Positions 35,366-44,533 of a stretch of 64,000 bases of DNA are shown here, piece by piece; position 1 is the stretch's first letter; each line of letters starts with the position of its first letter. The notes beneath the pieces were generated by a model, which had not been told where the DNA came from, searched no databases, and saw nothing but the letters and a program-made list of their open reading frames with translations. Source of the DNA: Streptomyces carminius (GTDB lineage Bacteria > Actinomycetota > Actinomycetes > Streptomycetales > Streptomycetaceae); NCBI RefSeq assembly GCF_002794255.1, contig NZ_PGGW01000039.1, positions 124,001-188,000 of the forward strand, in the 5' to 3' direction. The position numbers were made by a program, and so were the translations under genes.

Positions 35366-38300
35366 TTAGCTCCCGTCGTAGGCTACCTGCACTCGTATGG
35401 TGCCCTTGGCCGTATGCAGGAGGGCGTCGCCCTGTCCGGCTAGAGCTTCGGCTCCGGTCTCGTCCAGAATGATGCGGCTGTCGGTCGCGGTCTTGACCCG
35501 AAGGGCGAGTTGGGCAGGGAAGTTGGAGCGGATGGTCGTCGAGATAACGTCTGCGCTCGGGCGCTGCGTGGCGGCGATGACATGAATTCCCGCAGCGCGG
35601 GCTTTCTGCGTCAGACGCTTGAGCAGCGCCTCGATTTTCTTCTTCTCCTCTGGATCGCTAGTAAGGTCGGCATACTCGTCTAGGACGATGACGATCCAAG
35701 GCTTTCGTTCCGCTTTGTCGACCTTGGCGTTGTACTCGACGAGTTTGCGTGCACGAATCGCCTTCATGTCCTTGTAGCGCACGGCCATCTCTTCGACGGT
35801 TTCCTCAAGGATCTCGATAGCATCGGCGGCGTCCATGCCGATCATGCCGTCAAGGTGAGGGTCGTCCTCAAAATCGACGAGTTCGGTGCCCTTCGGGTCC
35901 ACGAGGCGGAGTCTCAGGGTGCTCTTGTCGTACCGGATCAAACCTTTAAGGATCGTGTCCAAGGCGACGGATTTTCCTGATCCGGTAGTTCCCGCCACCA
36001 GCAAGTGTGGTGAGTCCGCGGAGGACAGGTCGATGGCGACCGGTTTTCCTTCGATGTCGGCGCCCAAGGGGGCAATGAGGCTCTCAGGGTTAGCTGGGCA
36101 CTGCTGCCACAATGCCTTAGCGTCGACACCATACTTCTCGTCATCGATTTTAGGGATTTCGAAGAGCACGGAGCCGCGGTCGCTGCGAGTACGAATGCTG
36201 AAACCGGAGGGCAATTCCAAGGCCAAAAAAATCTCGTCGCGACGATTGGTCAGTTTTTCCACCGTGACGCCGGGATGAGGGACGAACCGGAAGATGTAGA
36301 ATCCTGGCCCTTCCTGCCACGCGCCGATCTCGGGGGCGGTAACCACGACCCGGTGAAGGTCGAAGACATCAACAACCTTACGGTATCGAAGCCTCAATTC
36401 CTCCTCGCCGATCCCACCGCGATGAGCACTTGGAGTGACAGAATCTTCCTTTGCTGCGATGCGACGGGCAACTACCTGATCCGATACAGTCGCCGGAGCG
36501 GTCCCTCCGACGACCTCAATAGATGCGGCCGGCTCGCCCGAAGCAGGAATTTCAGTGGAAGCGTTTGCTGAGGGAGGCTTTGCGACAGTGTTTTGAAACC
36601 TCTCTGTCCCACTGAGGTCCCCCGAAGAGACAAGGGGGTCAGCATTGGTGGGGTCCTGGTTGGCACGCAGAGCGCCGATAAGATTCAGCAGCTCATGTTT
36701 GTTCAGCCTCACCAGGGTGTGCTTGCCGAGTTTTCTGATCTCGGGGGCTGGCTGGTCGTCCTCAGCTGAGATGGCCACGGCAACGCCGGAGACTTGACCA
36801 AGCTGAACGTCTGCGGAGCGCAGGGCATCAAGGATCTTCGCTTCGACCTGACGGTGGTCGCTTTTGCCTACTATGGCGCGAGCTGGAAGTTCTGAGGCCT
36901 GCAGGGTGTTCCCACTGGTCTGAGCGATCGCGGCGGCAAGCTCGTCCAGCCAGAAAGGACGGTCGTGGCGAGCCTCGTCACCTGAGCGGAAGGCATCCTT
37001 GCACAGGTCGGTGGTGCGATTCAGCTGCTCTTCGGCCGAGCCGACGTCGAAGGTCTGGCGGAATTTGGACTCGGCGACCAGAACATCCAGGCGAACTATG
37101 CCATCGTCTTGGATAGTCAGTACGAACCGCCCTAGATCGGCACGGGTTTTGTGCCCGCGACCGAACCAACGGTGGTGCTCGTCAAAGCTAATCCAGGTGA
37201 CCAGGCTCGTGCCCTGCCGAGGGATGGGGAACTGCTGATCGATGACAAATCGAGTGGCTACCAGGCCGACGACTTCGTTGACCGTGGTGCCGATACCGAG
37301 GGAGCGCAAAACGGCGCCAGGAGCCACGTTGCGGCCGACCTCGTAAATCCGCTTGGCGGTGCCTTCGGAGTCCTGCGGGATGACGACACCGATCTGCTCC
37401 AAGCGGCGTTGCAGGCGCTGGACGACGAACTGTTGGCCGGTCTGCGAGCTGACAATGAGGGTGTACGACTCGTTCTTTCCGACACTCGGTTTGACGAGAA
37501 TGACGTCAGGGCGGTTGTGCAGGGCATCGATCTGTTCACGGCCGATGAAGCTATCGAGGGTGACGACCCAGTGGGCCACGCGGTGCAGCTTGGCGAACAA
37601 TTCCTGATGCTGGTGGAACTGCACCTGCATTTCGAAGTAGTCGATGCTGTCGACACTCTCCCGGGAGACTGGAGAACGGCGATCGTAGCGCACGCACAAG
37701 GTGGACCAAGACTCAAGAGTCTCATCGGCGGTTTCGGGTAGCAGCGCTCTCACGACGTTCTCACTAGTCTGAGCCAAGTTGTGTGAGGCCGGATGCTTCC
37801 AGGGGTTAAAAAGGCCCGACAAGGATTCCTTCTTGGTGCTCTCCTTGATACTGGTCTGAGTACCGAACAGCGCTGGAGCTAGAGCGAGATCTATGGTGTC
37901 TTCCAGGGTGTCTTCCAGCCCTGACAGGTCTGCTTTCTGGTCGGGATCCCATGTCTGCAGGATGAGTTGAACGTCGGGCAGGAAGCTGTCCTCGGACATC
38001 TCCGCGCCGGAGAACTGTAGGTCGAAACCCTGGATGATCTCGTGGTGGGTGGTCTGGGGAGCCAGCACGACCAAGTCAACCTTTAGACGAGAGTTCTTGG
38101 CACGTACTTGCTTGGCCACGCGCATGGGTAGGACGGGGTCGCCGTTGCGGTTCAGAAGCAGTACACGTAGGCCGTCAAGCTTGTGAGGGTAAGTCGTCAG
38201 ATAGTCGGTGATAACGCGGACCATCTCATCGATCGCGGTCTCGTCGACACTGGAGAGCCATTCCTTGGACTCGTTGCCGCCATGGCGGACCGGGGCATAC

Positions 38301-40429
38301 TCTTCGTGTCCGGCCGATTCTCGCATCGGAATGGCGATCGTGCCACCCGGTCCGACGAGGACTGCCGGTGTTCCGTGTGGGGAGATGCGATCGATAGCGT
38401 CGAAAAAGAGATCCTCGTTCTCCTGATTGAGGCTCAGGCCTCCCTCTCTGTCCAGGGCGGTCTTAATGCTGCGAGCGATCTCTGTGTAGTTCCGTGCCAG
38501 CCATCGCAGCTTCAGTGGATGGGTGGCCAGCATCATCATGCGGTGATCGGCCAGCCCGACGACGTCGGTCAGGACGACGGCCTTAAGGTCTGCGTCCGGG
38601 GAGTTGTCGGGAATCAGGGTGGTGCGAGCTTCGCGGAGAATTTCTTCCCACTCGCGTACGTAATCGTTAACTTTCCCGGCATCAAGCCCTTCGGAGAACC
38701 TCTCAAAGTGCTTCCTCTTGAGGTGTTCCAGCTGGCCAGCAAAATTAGTTTCGCTGATAGGTGCAGGCTCGTCGACCTGCCATTGTCGGGGGTCGCTGAA
38801 CTTCTCAAGGAAGGTGTCGAAAGTCAGATCACTGGCATGGCCAGGGGGGTTCCTCCAGCTGCTGTTGATGAGGGCTGCCAAGGATATCTGCCCGGGGATT
38901 CCCAGGGGGTCCCAGCGAAAACGTCGCTGGGCGACGCCATCCATCTCGACCAGGATGCGCAAAGGAGCCCACTCAGTGTTCAGGTCGAACGGCTCGTGGG
39001 TTTCTTGGGCCTCCAGCAGGGCTGGTTTCGTTACGTTCAGCAGGCAGTCTTTCACCTCCAGAGTCAGGCGAAGCCCGGTTGATTCCTGGATGTCACGCAG
39101 GGTGCGTGCGTACAGGAAAGCAAACAGCCAGCGACTCCATTGCCCGGCTTCCTGGTTTCCTTCAAGCCCGACCACGACGGAGCCTTCCTCTTCGTCGGAG
39201 AAGTAGGTCAGCTCGCGCAGCAGGGCACGCAGCGGGTCTTGGACGAACTGAGAGTCCGGGAAGGCAAGCTTCTCAACTTTGCGACGCGAGCGCTTGGACA
39301 GCAGGTCGGCCAGCGATTCAGCGCAACCAATGGGAGCCTCGTCAAGGAAGCGCTGTGCGGATTCCTGGTCTCCGCGGTTAAGTGCCTCTTCGATCATCAT
39401 GGAGTCGAAGTCGTCGACCCGGTCTGAGGCCTTCTTCTCGATCTCTTGCCGGATCTGCTGCCCAAGGCCGATCTTTTTGGACTTCTGCTCAAAGACCTCA
39501 AGCCAGAGGGTCAGATCCTGCTCACAGCGCAGCTGACGACGATCCTGCAGGATCGTCCCACTGCGGTTGAGGTTGAGTACGAGGTTGCGCATGCGGGTTT
39601 TAACAGTCTCTGGCTCCGCTCCGATGTGAGCCAGGGACTCCTCGCTGAACTCAGCCGTGGCGATGCGGTCTATCAGATCTTCCGCGGTGATCTCCTTGCC
39701 GGCGGGCTGTTTGAAGGCACTGACGCAGACGTTCTTCTTGATTCGGGCAGGCAGCGCAGCAGGCTTGACGAAAAGGTTTCGGTCCGGGAATAGACCAAGA
39801 GCGGGCAAGGCTGCAGAAATCGCGGTACGGACGGTGTCAGACGTGTGGACCCGAGCTGCTACGACCTTCTGTGCCGTCTCGACCAGGAAGGCTGCCCAAC
39901 GATGCAAGGACCGGGGATCTTCATCGGTGACTGCGCGCCAGATCTCTGGCATAGAGCCAGCCATCAGAGCCGGAATGGTGCCGCTGCCACCCACCTCCCG
40001 CCATACCTCTGCCATGAACCTGCTGAATCCGTGCTCGCCGGAGTTGTCATGCCGGACGCCCAGGATTGTGGCATCGTCAAGGGCGTTCATGGCCGCTAGG
40101 CCCTGTGCGTCCGGAGTCCGCCCCCACTCGAACAGCAACACCGCCATGCCCTGCACAGAATTCCGCCACTTGGTCAGCTGGTCCCCCCGGTCCAGCAGGA
40201 ACTCATCAGGCACGCCGTTGATCTGCTCTGAGGTACCGACCTTGACGACAACCTGAAGCTCCGGTGACTCCGAAAGCCTCTGAGCTGTGCGACGGAGGGC
40301 CTCGGCCACAGTCGGCTGATCGAACCCGCTGACGCGCAGGCCGACACGGGTCCCGCTGGTCTCAGTGACCTTCCGCAGTGCTTCATTGGCGACGAACCGG
40401 CCGAGCGCTCGGATGCTGCTGTCGGTCAC
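35366..40429 (-). CDS. DndH/DptH-like DNA translocase of a restriction complex (FtsK/HerA-type ATPase)
   Basis: The predicted 1687-residue protein has a large N-terminal part of unknown fold and a C-terminal FtsK/SpoIIIE-type motor domain: Walker A LLVAGTTGSGKSVALD at about residue 1480, RLRLVDPKGTELVDFEDD after it, Walker B WIVIVLDEYADL at about 1580, and THVIAATQRPSADV-like sequence near the end. Size, architecture and the PKGTELVDFEDDPHL segment match DptH/DndH of the phosphorothioation-linked restriction complex. The start overlaps the preceding gene by four bases (ATGA). GC content is visibly lower than in flanking core genes, suggesting horizontal acquisition. No nuclease motif was recognised by eye. 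A BREX, Pgl or DISARM assignment is not supported. Confidence 0.72.
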   Translation of the reverse strand: MTDSSIRALGRFVANEALRKVTETSGTRVGLRVSGFDQPTVAEALRRTAQRLSESPELQVVVKVGTSEQINGVPDEFLLDRGDQLTKWRNSVQGMAVLLFEWGRTPDAQGLAAMNALDDATILGVRHDNSGEHGFSRFMAEVWREVGGSGTIPALMAGSMPEIWRAVTDEDPRSLHRWAAFLVETAQKVVAARVHTSDTVRTAISAALPALGLFPDRNLFVKPAALPARIKKNVCVSAFKQPAGKEITAEDLIDRIATAEFSEESLAHIGAEPETVKTRMRNLVLNLNRSGTILQDRRQLRCEQDLTLWLEVFEQKSKKIGLGQQIRQEIEKKASDRVDDFDSMMIEEALNRGDQESAQRFLDEAPIGCAESLADLLSKRSRRKVEKLAFPDSQFVQDPLRALLRELTYFSDEEEGSVVVGLEGNQEAGQWSRWLFAFLYARTLRDIQESTGLRLTLEVKDCLLNVTKPALLEAQETHEPFDLNTEWAPLRILVEMDGVAQRRFRWDPLGIPGQISLAALINSSWRNPPGHASDLTFDTFLEKFSDPRQWQVDEPAPISETNFAGQLEHLKRKHFERFSEGLDAGKVNDYVREWEEILREARTTLIPDNSPDADLKAVVLTDVVGLADHRMMMLATHPLKLRWLARNYTEIARSIKTALDREGGLSLNQENEDLFFDAIDRISPHGTPAVLVGPGGTIAIPMRESAGHEEYAPVRHGGNESKEWLSSVDETAIDEMVRVITDYLTTYPHKLDGLRVLLLNRNGDPVLPMRVAKQVRAKNSRLKVDLVVLAPQTTHHEIIQGFDLQFSGAEMSEDSFLPDVQLILQTWDPDQKADLSGLEDTLEDTIDLALAPALFGTQTSIKESTKKESLSGLFNPWKHPASHNLAQTSENVVRALLPETADETLESWSTLCVRYDRRSPVSRESVDSIDYFEMQVQFHQHQELFAKLHRVAHWVVTLDSFIGREQIDALHNRPDVILVKPSVGKNESYTLIVSSQTGQQFVVQRLQRRLEQIGVVIPQDSEGTAKRIYEVGRNVAPGAVLRSLGIGTTVNEVVGLVATRFVIDQQFPIPRQGTSLVTWISFDEHHRWFGRGHKTRADLGRFVLTIQDDGIVRLDVLVAESKFRQTFDVGSAEEQLNRTTDLCKDAFRSGDEARHDRPFWLDELAAAIAQTSGNTLQASELPARAIVGKSDHRQVEAKILDALRSADVQLGQVSGVAVAISAEDDQPAPEIRKLGKHTLVRLNKHELLNLIGALRANQDPTNADPLVSSGDLSGTERFQNTVAKPPSANASTEIPASGEPAASIEVVGGTAPATVSDQVVARRIAAKEDSVTPSAHRGGIGEEELRLRYRKVVDVFDLHRVVVTAPEIGAWQEGPGFYIFRFVPHPGVTVEKLTNRRDEIFLALELPSGFSIRTRSDRGSVLFEIPKIDDEKYGVDAKALWQQCPANPESLIAPLGADIEGKPVAIDLSSADSPHLLVAGTTGSGKSVALDTILKGLIRYDKSTLRLRLVDPKGTELVDFEDDPHLDGMIGMDAADAIEILEETVEEMAVRYKDMKAIRARKLVEYNAKVDKAERKPWIVIVLDEYADLTSDPEEKKKIEALLKRLTQKARAAGIHVIAATQRPSADVISTTIRSNFPAQLALRVKTATDSRIILDETGAEALAGQGDALLHTAKGTIRVQVAYDGS

Positions 40430-41859
40430 CGTGGCTCCCCTCGAACCATGCTGGTTGCGTCTGAATACTGAGTGAGTAGATTGATAGCGGTCAGCTTCTC
40501 TCGGAACGCCTTGCCGTTGTGGACAAGTATCGACGAGTCGATTTCATGGGCCAACGGACCCTCAGCCGCGACCTTGTTTTCCGCTACTAGGCCGTAATCT
40601 CTGTACAGCAGCGCACAGAACTGGTCGAATTCCATTTCCGTGCCCTGCGGGATGGTGGCGGATACCAGTGCTTCAAGCATCGAGGGCTTCATAGTGAAGT
40701 GTCGGCGCCCGGCTGTTGCGTTCAGGGCTCCTACAGCGGCGAGGGTCTCGCTGAAGAATGCCTGGGGCGATGCGACCGCCTTACCGTTCGCCTTGATGAA
40801 TCGCTCGTATCGGCGCTTCTTAGCCTCGTCACCTTCGGATTTGTTGATCATTTCCTGGGCCTGGATGTTGATCGCGTTGGCGATGTCGTTGCGGAAGCTG
40901 GCGAGACTGTTCTGTGATTCGCTGCGCAGCGGATTCGCCTCATTTCCGAAGTCCAAAAGAATCGACTCACCATCGATGAAACCCAGCCTCCTGCGCGCGA
41001 GGTGAAGTTGGTGGCGGGCCAGGCAATAGGGGACCCAATGCATGAGGTTCTCGGTGCGCTTGGCTCTGGGCGTCGTAGCCCGGGCAACGATGTTAAAAAC
41101 CCCATTCCTCAGGAGGGCAGGCCACGGACTGAGGTCCTCATACAGATCAATGTCTCTTTCTGAATCGTCTTCGTATGGCTCTTCGTCGTAGTCGAAGTCG
41201 TGGGCGCTAAGGGCTTTGGCGAGGTTGCCCAGCGGGGTGCCGCTGTCTTGGACGAGATCGCCAAGGCCCTGTTGGGTAGCTGCCTTGCGGTCAGGATTAG
41301 TGTCGCTGCGCAGGGCTTTGTAGGCCCAGCCCCCACCATCGCGGAAAAGATAGCGCTCGATGCTCGGAGCCTTGATCCTGGCAGTTAGTTTGCTGGCCTG
41401 CTCGCGCTTCTTAGGGGAGGTACCGCGTTGATGGAGCTTTCGGTCGACTGCGTCGTAGTGGATGAGCTCGCCGACGAACGGATAGATGTGCGCCCCGAAC
41501 CAGCTGGGCTGACGGCGGCGCCCTGGGATATCGACCAACAGGGACGAGAACAGGGCATGGAGTGTCTCCAATGTTTCGGGAGAGTCCAGCTCGACCGCTT
41601 TACCGAGTTCTTCGTCGCCTTCGGCGATGGAGGATTTGGTTGCGATCCGCCGAGCCAGGTCGTGTGAGGTTCTCTTGTATGCAACCCTGTCTCCGTCGTC
41701 CAGAAGACCTGCATACTTCTGTGGGTTTTCCTGATGTGCCAGGTAGACGCCGCGGGCGATCGCGAGCATCTCAAGCGCGACGTAAAATCCGCGTCCTTGC
41801 TGTTCAAGATTCACCCCGAAGAGACGACGGACGACCTCTGCCTTGGAACGATCAGCCAC
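40426..41859 (-). CDS. Middle gene of the FGH-like restriction operon (DndG/DptG-like by position)
   Basis: This predicted 477-residue soluble protein has no motif that I recognise. It is mostly helical and charged, with an acidic stretch at about residues 225-245 (YDEEPYEDDSERDIDLYED) and HWVPYCLARHQLHLARRRLG near residue 275. Its size and position between a DptF-like ATPase and a DptH-like translocase fit DptG, which is the basis for the name; sequence similarity itself was not demonstrated. The GTG start shares one base with the upstream stop (TAGTG) and its stop overlaps the downstream start (ATGA), so all three proteins are probably made in fixed ratio as one complex. Confidence 0.6.
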   Translation of the reverse strand: MADRSKAEVVRRLFGVNLEQQGRGFYVALEMLAIARGVYLAHQENPQKYAGLLDDGDRVAYKRTSHDLARRIATKSSIAEGDEELGKAVELDSPETLETLHALFSSLLVDIPGRRRQPSWFGAHIYPFVGELIHYDAVDRKLHQRGTSPKKREQASKLTARIKAPSIERYLFRDGGGWAYKALRSDTNPDRKAATQQGLGDLVQDSGTPLGNLAKALSAHDFDYDEEPYEDDSERDIDLYEDLSPWPALLRNGVFNIVARATTPRAKRTENLMHWVPYCLARHQLHLARRRLGFIDGESILLDFGNEANPLRSESQNSLASFRNDIANAINIQAQEMINKSEGDEAKKRRYERFIKANGKAVASPQAFFSETLAAVGALNATAGRRHFTMKPSMLEALVSATIPQGTEMEFDQFCALLYRDYGLVAENKVAAEGPLAHEIDSSILVHNGKAFREKLTAINLLTQYSDATSMVRGEPR

Positions 41860-43691
41860 TACACCCGCACCGACCTGATCTTGTCGCCGACGTCGATCAT
41901 AAGCTTTCTCATGACGTTGCCCACCAGTACCTGAATCTCGTCGTCCTTGTTCGACGAGTCAGCCAGCTCTGCCAGGGATCCGCTCAGTCCGCGGATCTCG
42001 GCCTCATGCTGAACCTCGCTACGCAGGCCTGCGGCCCACCGCGTCAACAACTCGAAGCGCAGAAGATCCACCTCAACCGAGACTGCGGCCTGATCAGGGG
42101 CGACGGCTGGGATACGGATGTAGATCAAGCGGTTGAGCCACTCGACAGCTTTCTGCATCTCCGGGATGTCGCCCGTGCGGCCTTCCTTCTGCCACTGGGT
42201 GACCTGGTCGACTACCTCAACGCCCTTGCTGGATACTCGCCGAGAGATCACGGCTGCGCGGGCGCGATGGGCGAAGAAGGCCGGGTCAAGCACGAGGAAG
42301 TCAGGGTTGCTCCCAGCTCGGTGGATACCCTGGACGGCTTCCAGGCCCTTGAGGAAGCGGTCTCGCACTGTGGTGTCTGCTGGGTCACCATTCTTGTTCT
42401 GGACACTGACGAAGTCGTCGCCGGCCTGCAGGCCCATGCGGGCGAACCGGTCCTTGTTGTCAATGCTGTTGAAGAAGTCAGCACGTCGCAGGAACGTATA
42501 CAAGCCCCGCAGCTGTTCGGCCTGTTTCTGTGCGTCCCGGATCGTACGGGCCTTCTGCAGGTAACTTTTGGGGTCCTCAGGAGGGAAACGGCTGACTGTG
42601 TCCGGGTCAAGACGGTCGTCAACCTGGCGACGAGATACCTTTCCCGGGTCTAGCTTGCGCAGTGCGAAAAAGGCGGGAACCCGATGACGTTGTTGCTGGG
42701 TCAACCGGTCACCGAAAAGCGCCTGATGGTACAGGTGAGGTGCCTGCCACAACCTGTTCGAGCGCGACCACTGGTACTTGGCATGAACGTTTTCACAAGA
42801 CAGGCCGCCTGTAAGCATGTAGCTGGTCACTGTAAGCGCTTGGCGGGTTGTAACTACGGCTCCGGTGCGCTCGGCTGCGGCGAAGAGGTCCCGGATTGCG
42901 GCCCGGCGCTGAGGCCCGTGGGTTGCATCGTTCAACTCGTTGCGATTGGCCAGAATTGGGCAGATTTCCTGTGCATCACAGGTTTCACAAGGCTTCCACC
43001 GCGACCATTTCGGAGTCGTCCACTGCCTCAGCACCCAAGGGACGAAGCCACCATTGGGACCTTCAGCCGCTACGGACTGGTAATTGAGGTTGATGACAAT
43101 GACTGTGTCATCAGGGTTGCTGACCCGCCCGCGAGCAATGCCCTCCGTGAGGGTCTTCACCAGAATCTTGGCGCGTCCTGTGCCGCCGTTGTCGAGGTTG
43201 TCGTCTTCAGCGACACATTTACGTAGCTGGCCCTCGTTTGCGCAGATAATCGCGACGCCATTGTCTGGAGGGTCGAGTAGCTCCACGAGCTTGCGGGCGC
43301 CCGCCTGCGCATTGAGTTCGCTGAGATCCCTCAGGATGTACAGTGGACGCTTGCTACGGGTCTGGCCGAGGGAGCGGCTGGCGTCGCCAGCCTCGGTCAA
43401 TTTTTTGAAAACAGCCTTTTTTCGAACATCTGACGATACCGTCTCGCTGTCGACCCACAGCTTGGCCAGGAGGCTGGCACACAGACTCGTCTTGCCATGC
43501 CCAGCGTCTCCGGTGAGGACGATGGTTTTCGTGGTCGATTCCTCTATGGCCCTCAGCAGGTAGTCCAGCGTTGAGACGGGGAACAGTGACTGCGTCCGGT
43601 CTGCCTGTTCGTAGATCATCTCCGAGGTGTCGACATCGAACGGCTGGTAGCGACGTATCCGTTGGACGTGTTTGTTGACCTCTAGTGGCAT
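41859..43691 (-). CDS. DndF/DptF-like P-loop ATPase of a restriction complex
   Basis: The predicted 610-residue protein has Walker A TGDAGHGKTSL (60-70), a Walker B-like PLYILRDLSELN (about 116-127), a sensor-like GVAIICANEGQLR (145-157) and a cysteine cluster CETCDAQEICP (Cys235, 238, 244) that could bind zinc. The order P-loop, AICANEGxLR, CxxC...CP-ILxNR and a trailing TSYMLTGG matches the DptF/DndF family of the phosphorothioation-dependent restriction complex. It is the first gene of the three-gene operon; AAGGAC precedes the ATG. Lower GC and AT-rich codons relative to neighbours point to transfer. Confidence 0.72.
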   Translation of the reverse strand: MPLEVNKHVQRIRRYQPFDVDTSEMIYEQADRTQSLFPVSTLDYLLRAIEESTTKTIVLTGDAGHGKTSLCASLLAKLWVDSETVSSDVRKKAVFKKLTEAGDASRSLGQTRSKRPLYILRDLSELNAQAGARKLVELLDPPDNGVAIICANEGQLRKCVAEDDNLDNGGTGRAKILVKTLTEGIARGRVSNPDDTVIVINLNYQSVAAEGPNGGFVPWVLRQWTTPKWSRWKPCETCDAQEICPILANRNELNDATHGPQRRAAIRDLFAAAERTGAVVTTRQALTVTSYMLTGGLSCENVHAKYQWSRSNRLWQAPHLYHQALFGDRLTQQQRHRVPAFFALRKLDPGKVSRRQVDDRLDPDTVSRFPPEDPKSYLQKARTIRDAQKQAEQLRGLYTFLRRADFFNSIDNKDRFARMGLQAGDDFVSVQNKNGDPADTTVRDRFLKGLEAVQGIHRAGSNPDFLVLDPAFFAHRARAAVISRRVSSKGVEVVDQVTQWQKEGRTGDIPEMQKAVEWLNRLIYIRIPAVAPDQAAVSVEVDLLRFELLTRWAAGLRSEVQHEAEIRGLSGSLAELADSSNKDDEIQVLVGNVMRKLMIDVGDKIRSVRV

Positions 43692-43730
43692 GCTGCTGTC
43701 CTTCGTCGAGCGAGCCGGGGGCGCTGCAAA

Positions 43731-43736
43731 AGTCTA
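43731..43736 (-). promoter_or_regulatory. Possible -10 box of the FGH-like operon
   Basis: On the minus strand TAGACT lies about 40 bp upstream of the first operon gene, giving a short leader of about 33 bases. No good -35 partner is seen, so this is tentative. Confidence 0.3.
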
Positions 43737-43781
43737 GCTGCCAGCGCTCCTGCTGGTAGGTTAAATTCGACCCAAGGGGTT

Positions 43782-44415
43782 GCCGCGTTACTCAAGCGGC
43801 ACGGCTGGAGCTACCAGGTGCCGGCCCGCCGAGCAGTGGAGCGCGACGAGGTGGCGGTCGGCTGGGTGAAGGAGATTTGGCTCAGCGTGGAAGAACCGTG
43901 GCGGCGCTCAATACCTGGCTCGTCTTCGACGACGAGACCGATTTTTCGACGACGCCGCCAACCGCCCGCACCCGGTCTCGCCACGACCACACTCCCGTCG
44001 TGCACGTGCGAGGTCGCTCCCCCGCAGGTTATCCGTCGCCGTTTCGACCCGCTACAAAACCGGCAAACGCTCCCAGTTGATCTACCGGTTCTGCCCCGAC
44101 GGATGCAAGAGCTTCTCCCGGAGGGTACTACCGCAACCTGACCCAAACCGTGCACCAGTGACTCGGCGACCTGATCGTGCTGCTCTGGGACATCTTGAAC
44201 ACCCACGTGACGGCCCGTTGATCAAGAGCCCTCTCACCCCGGCCAAGGGCACCTGGTAGGTGCTGCGACGTATCACCACGGCCAACTGCGTTTTCGCCGA
44301 CCCGCACAACCTGATCGACCACTGTCCGGCGGGGCCTACACCACTCTTCGGTACCGCCGCGATGTCCTCAACGGCTGCCTCACCGGTACCGGCCTCCGAC
44401 CCCAGCCACCATGAT
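43782..44415 (+). pseudogene. Decayed IS630-family transposase
   Basis: Fragments in different frames match the downstream intact IS630 transposase: LLKRHGWSYQVPARRAVERD at the left end, LVFDDETDFSTTPP and TPVVHVRGRS in the middle, QLIYRFCPDGCKSFS and then RYRRDVLNGCLTGTGL at the right. Stop codons and several frame changes interrupt it and the N-terminal half is missing, so it is inactive. It occupies almost the whole space between the restriction operon and the divergent methyltransferase, and diverges clearly from the second copy, so it is an older insertion. Confidence 0.85.
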
Positions 44416-44533
44416 GACATCATGCTCTGAAAGTCAGTAGGTATCGGTCTACCGCGCGCGCTCACCCTTGATCGAGTACGATGACCGCTCGTTCCCGCCG
44501 GTTCTACAAGCAAGCGCAGATGGGGGGTCACAC

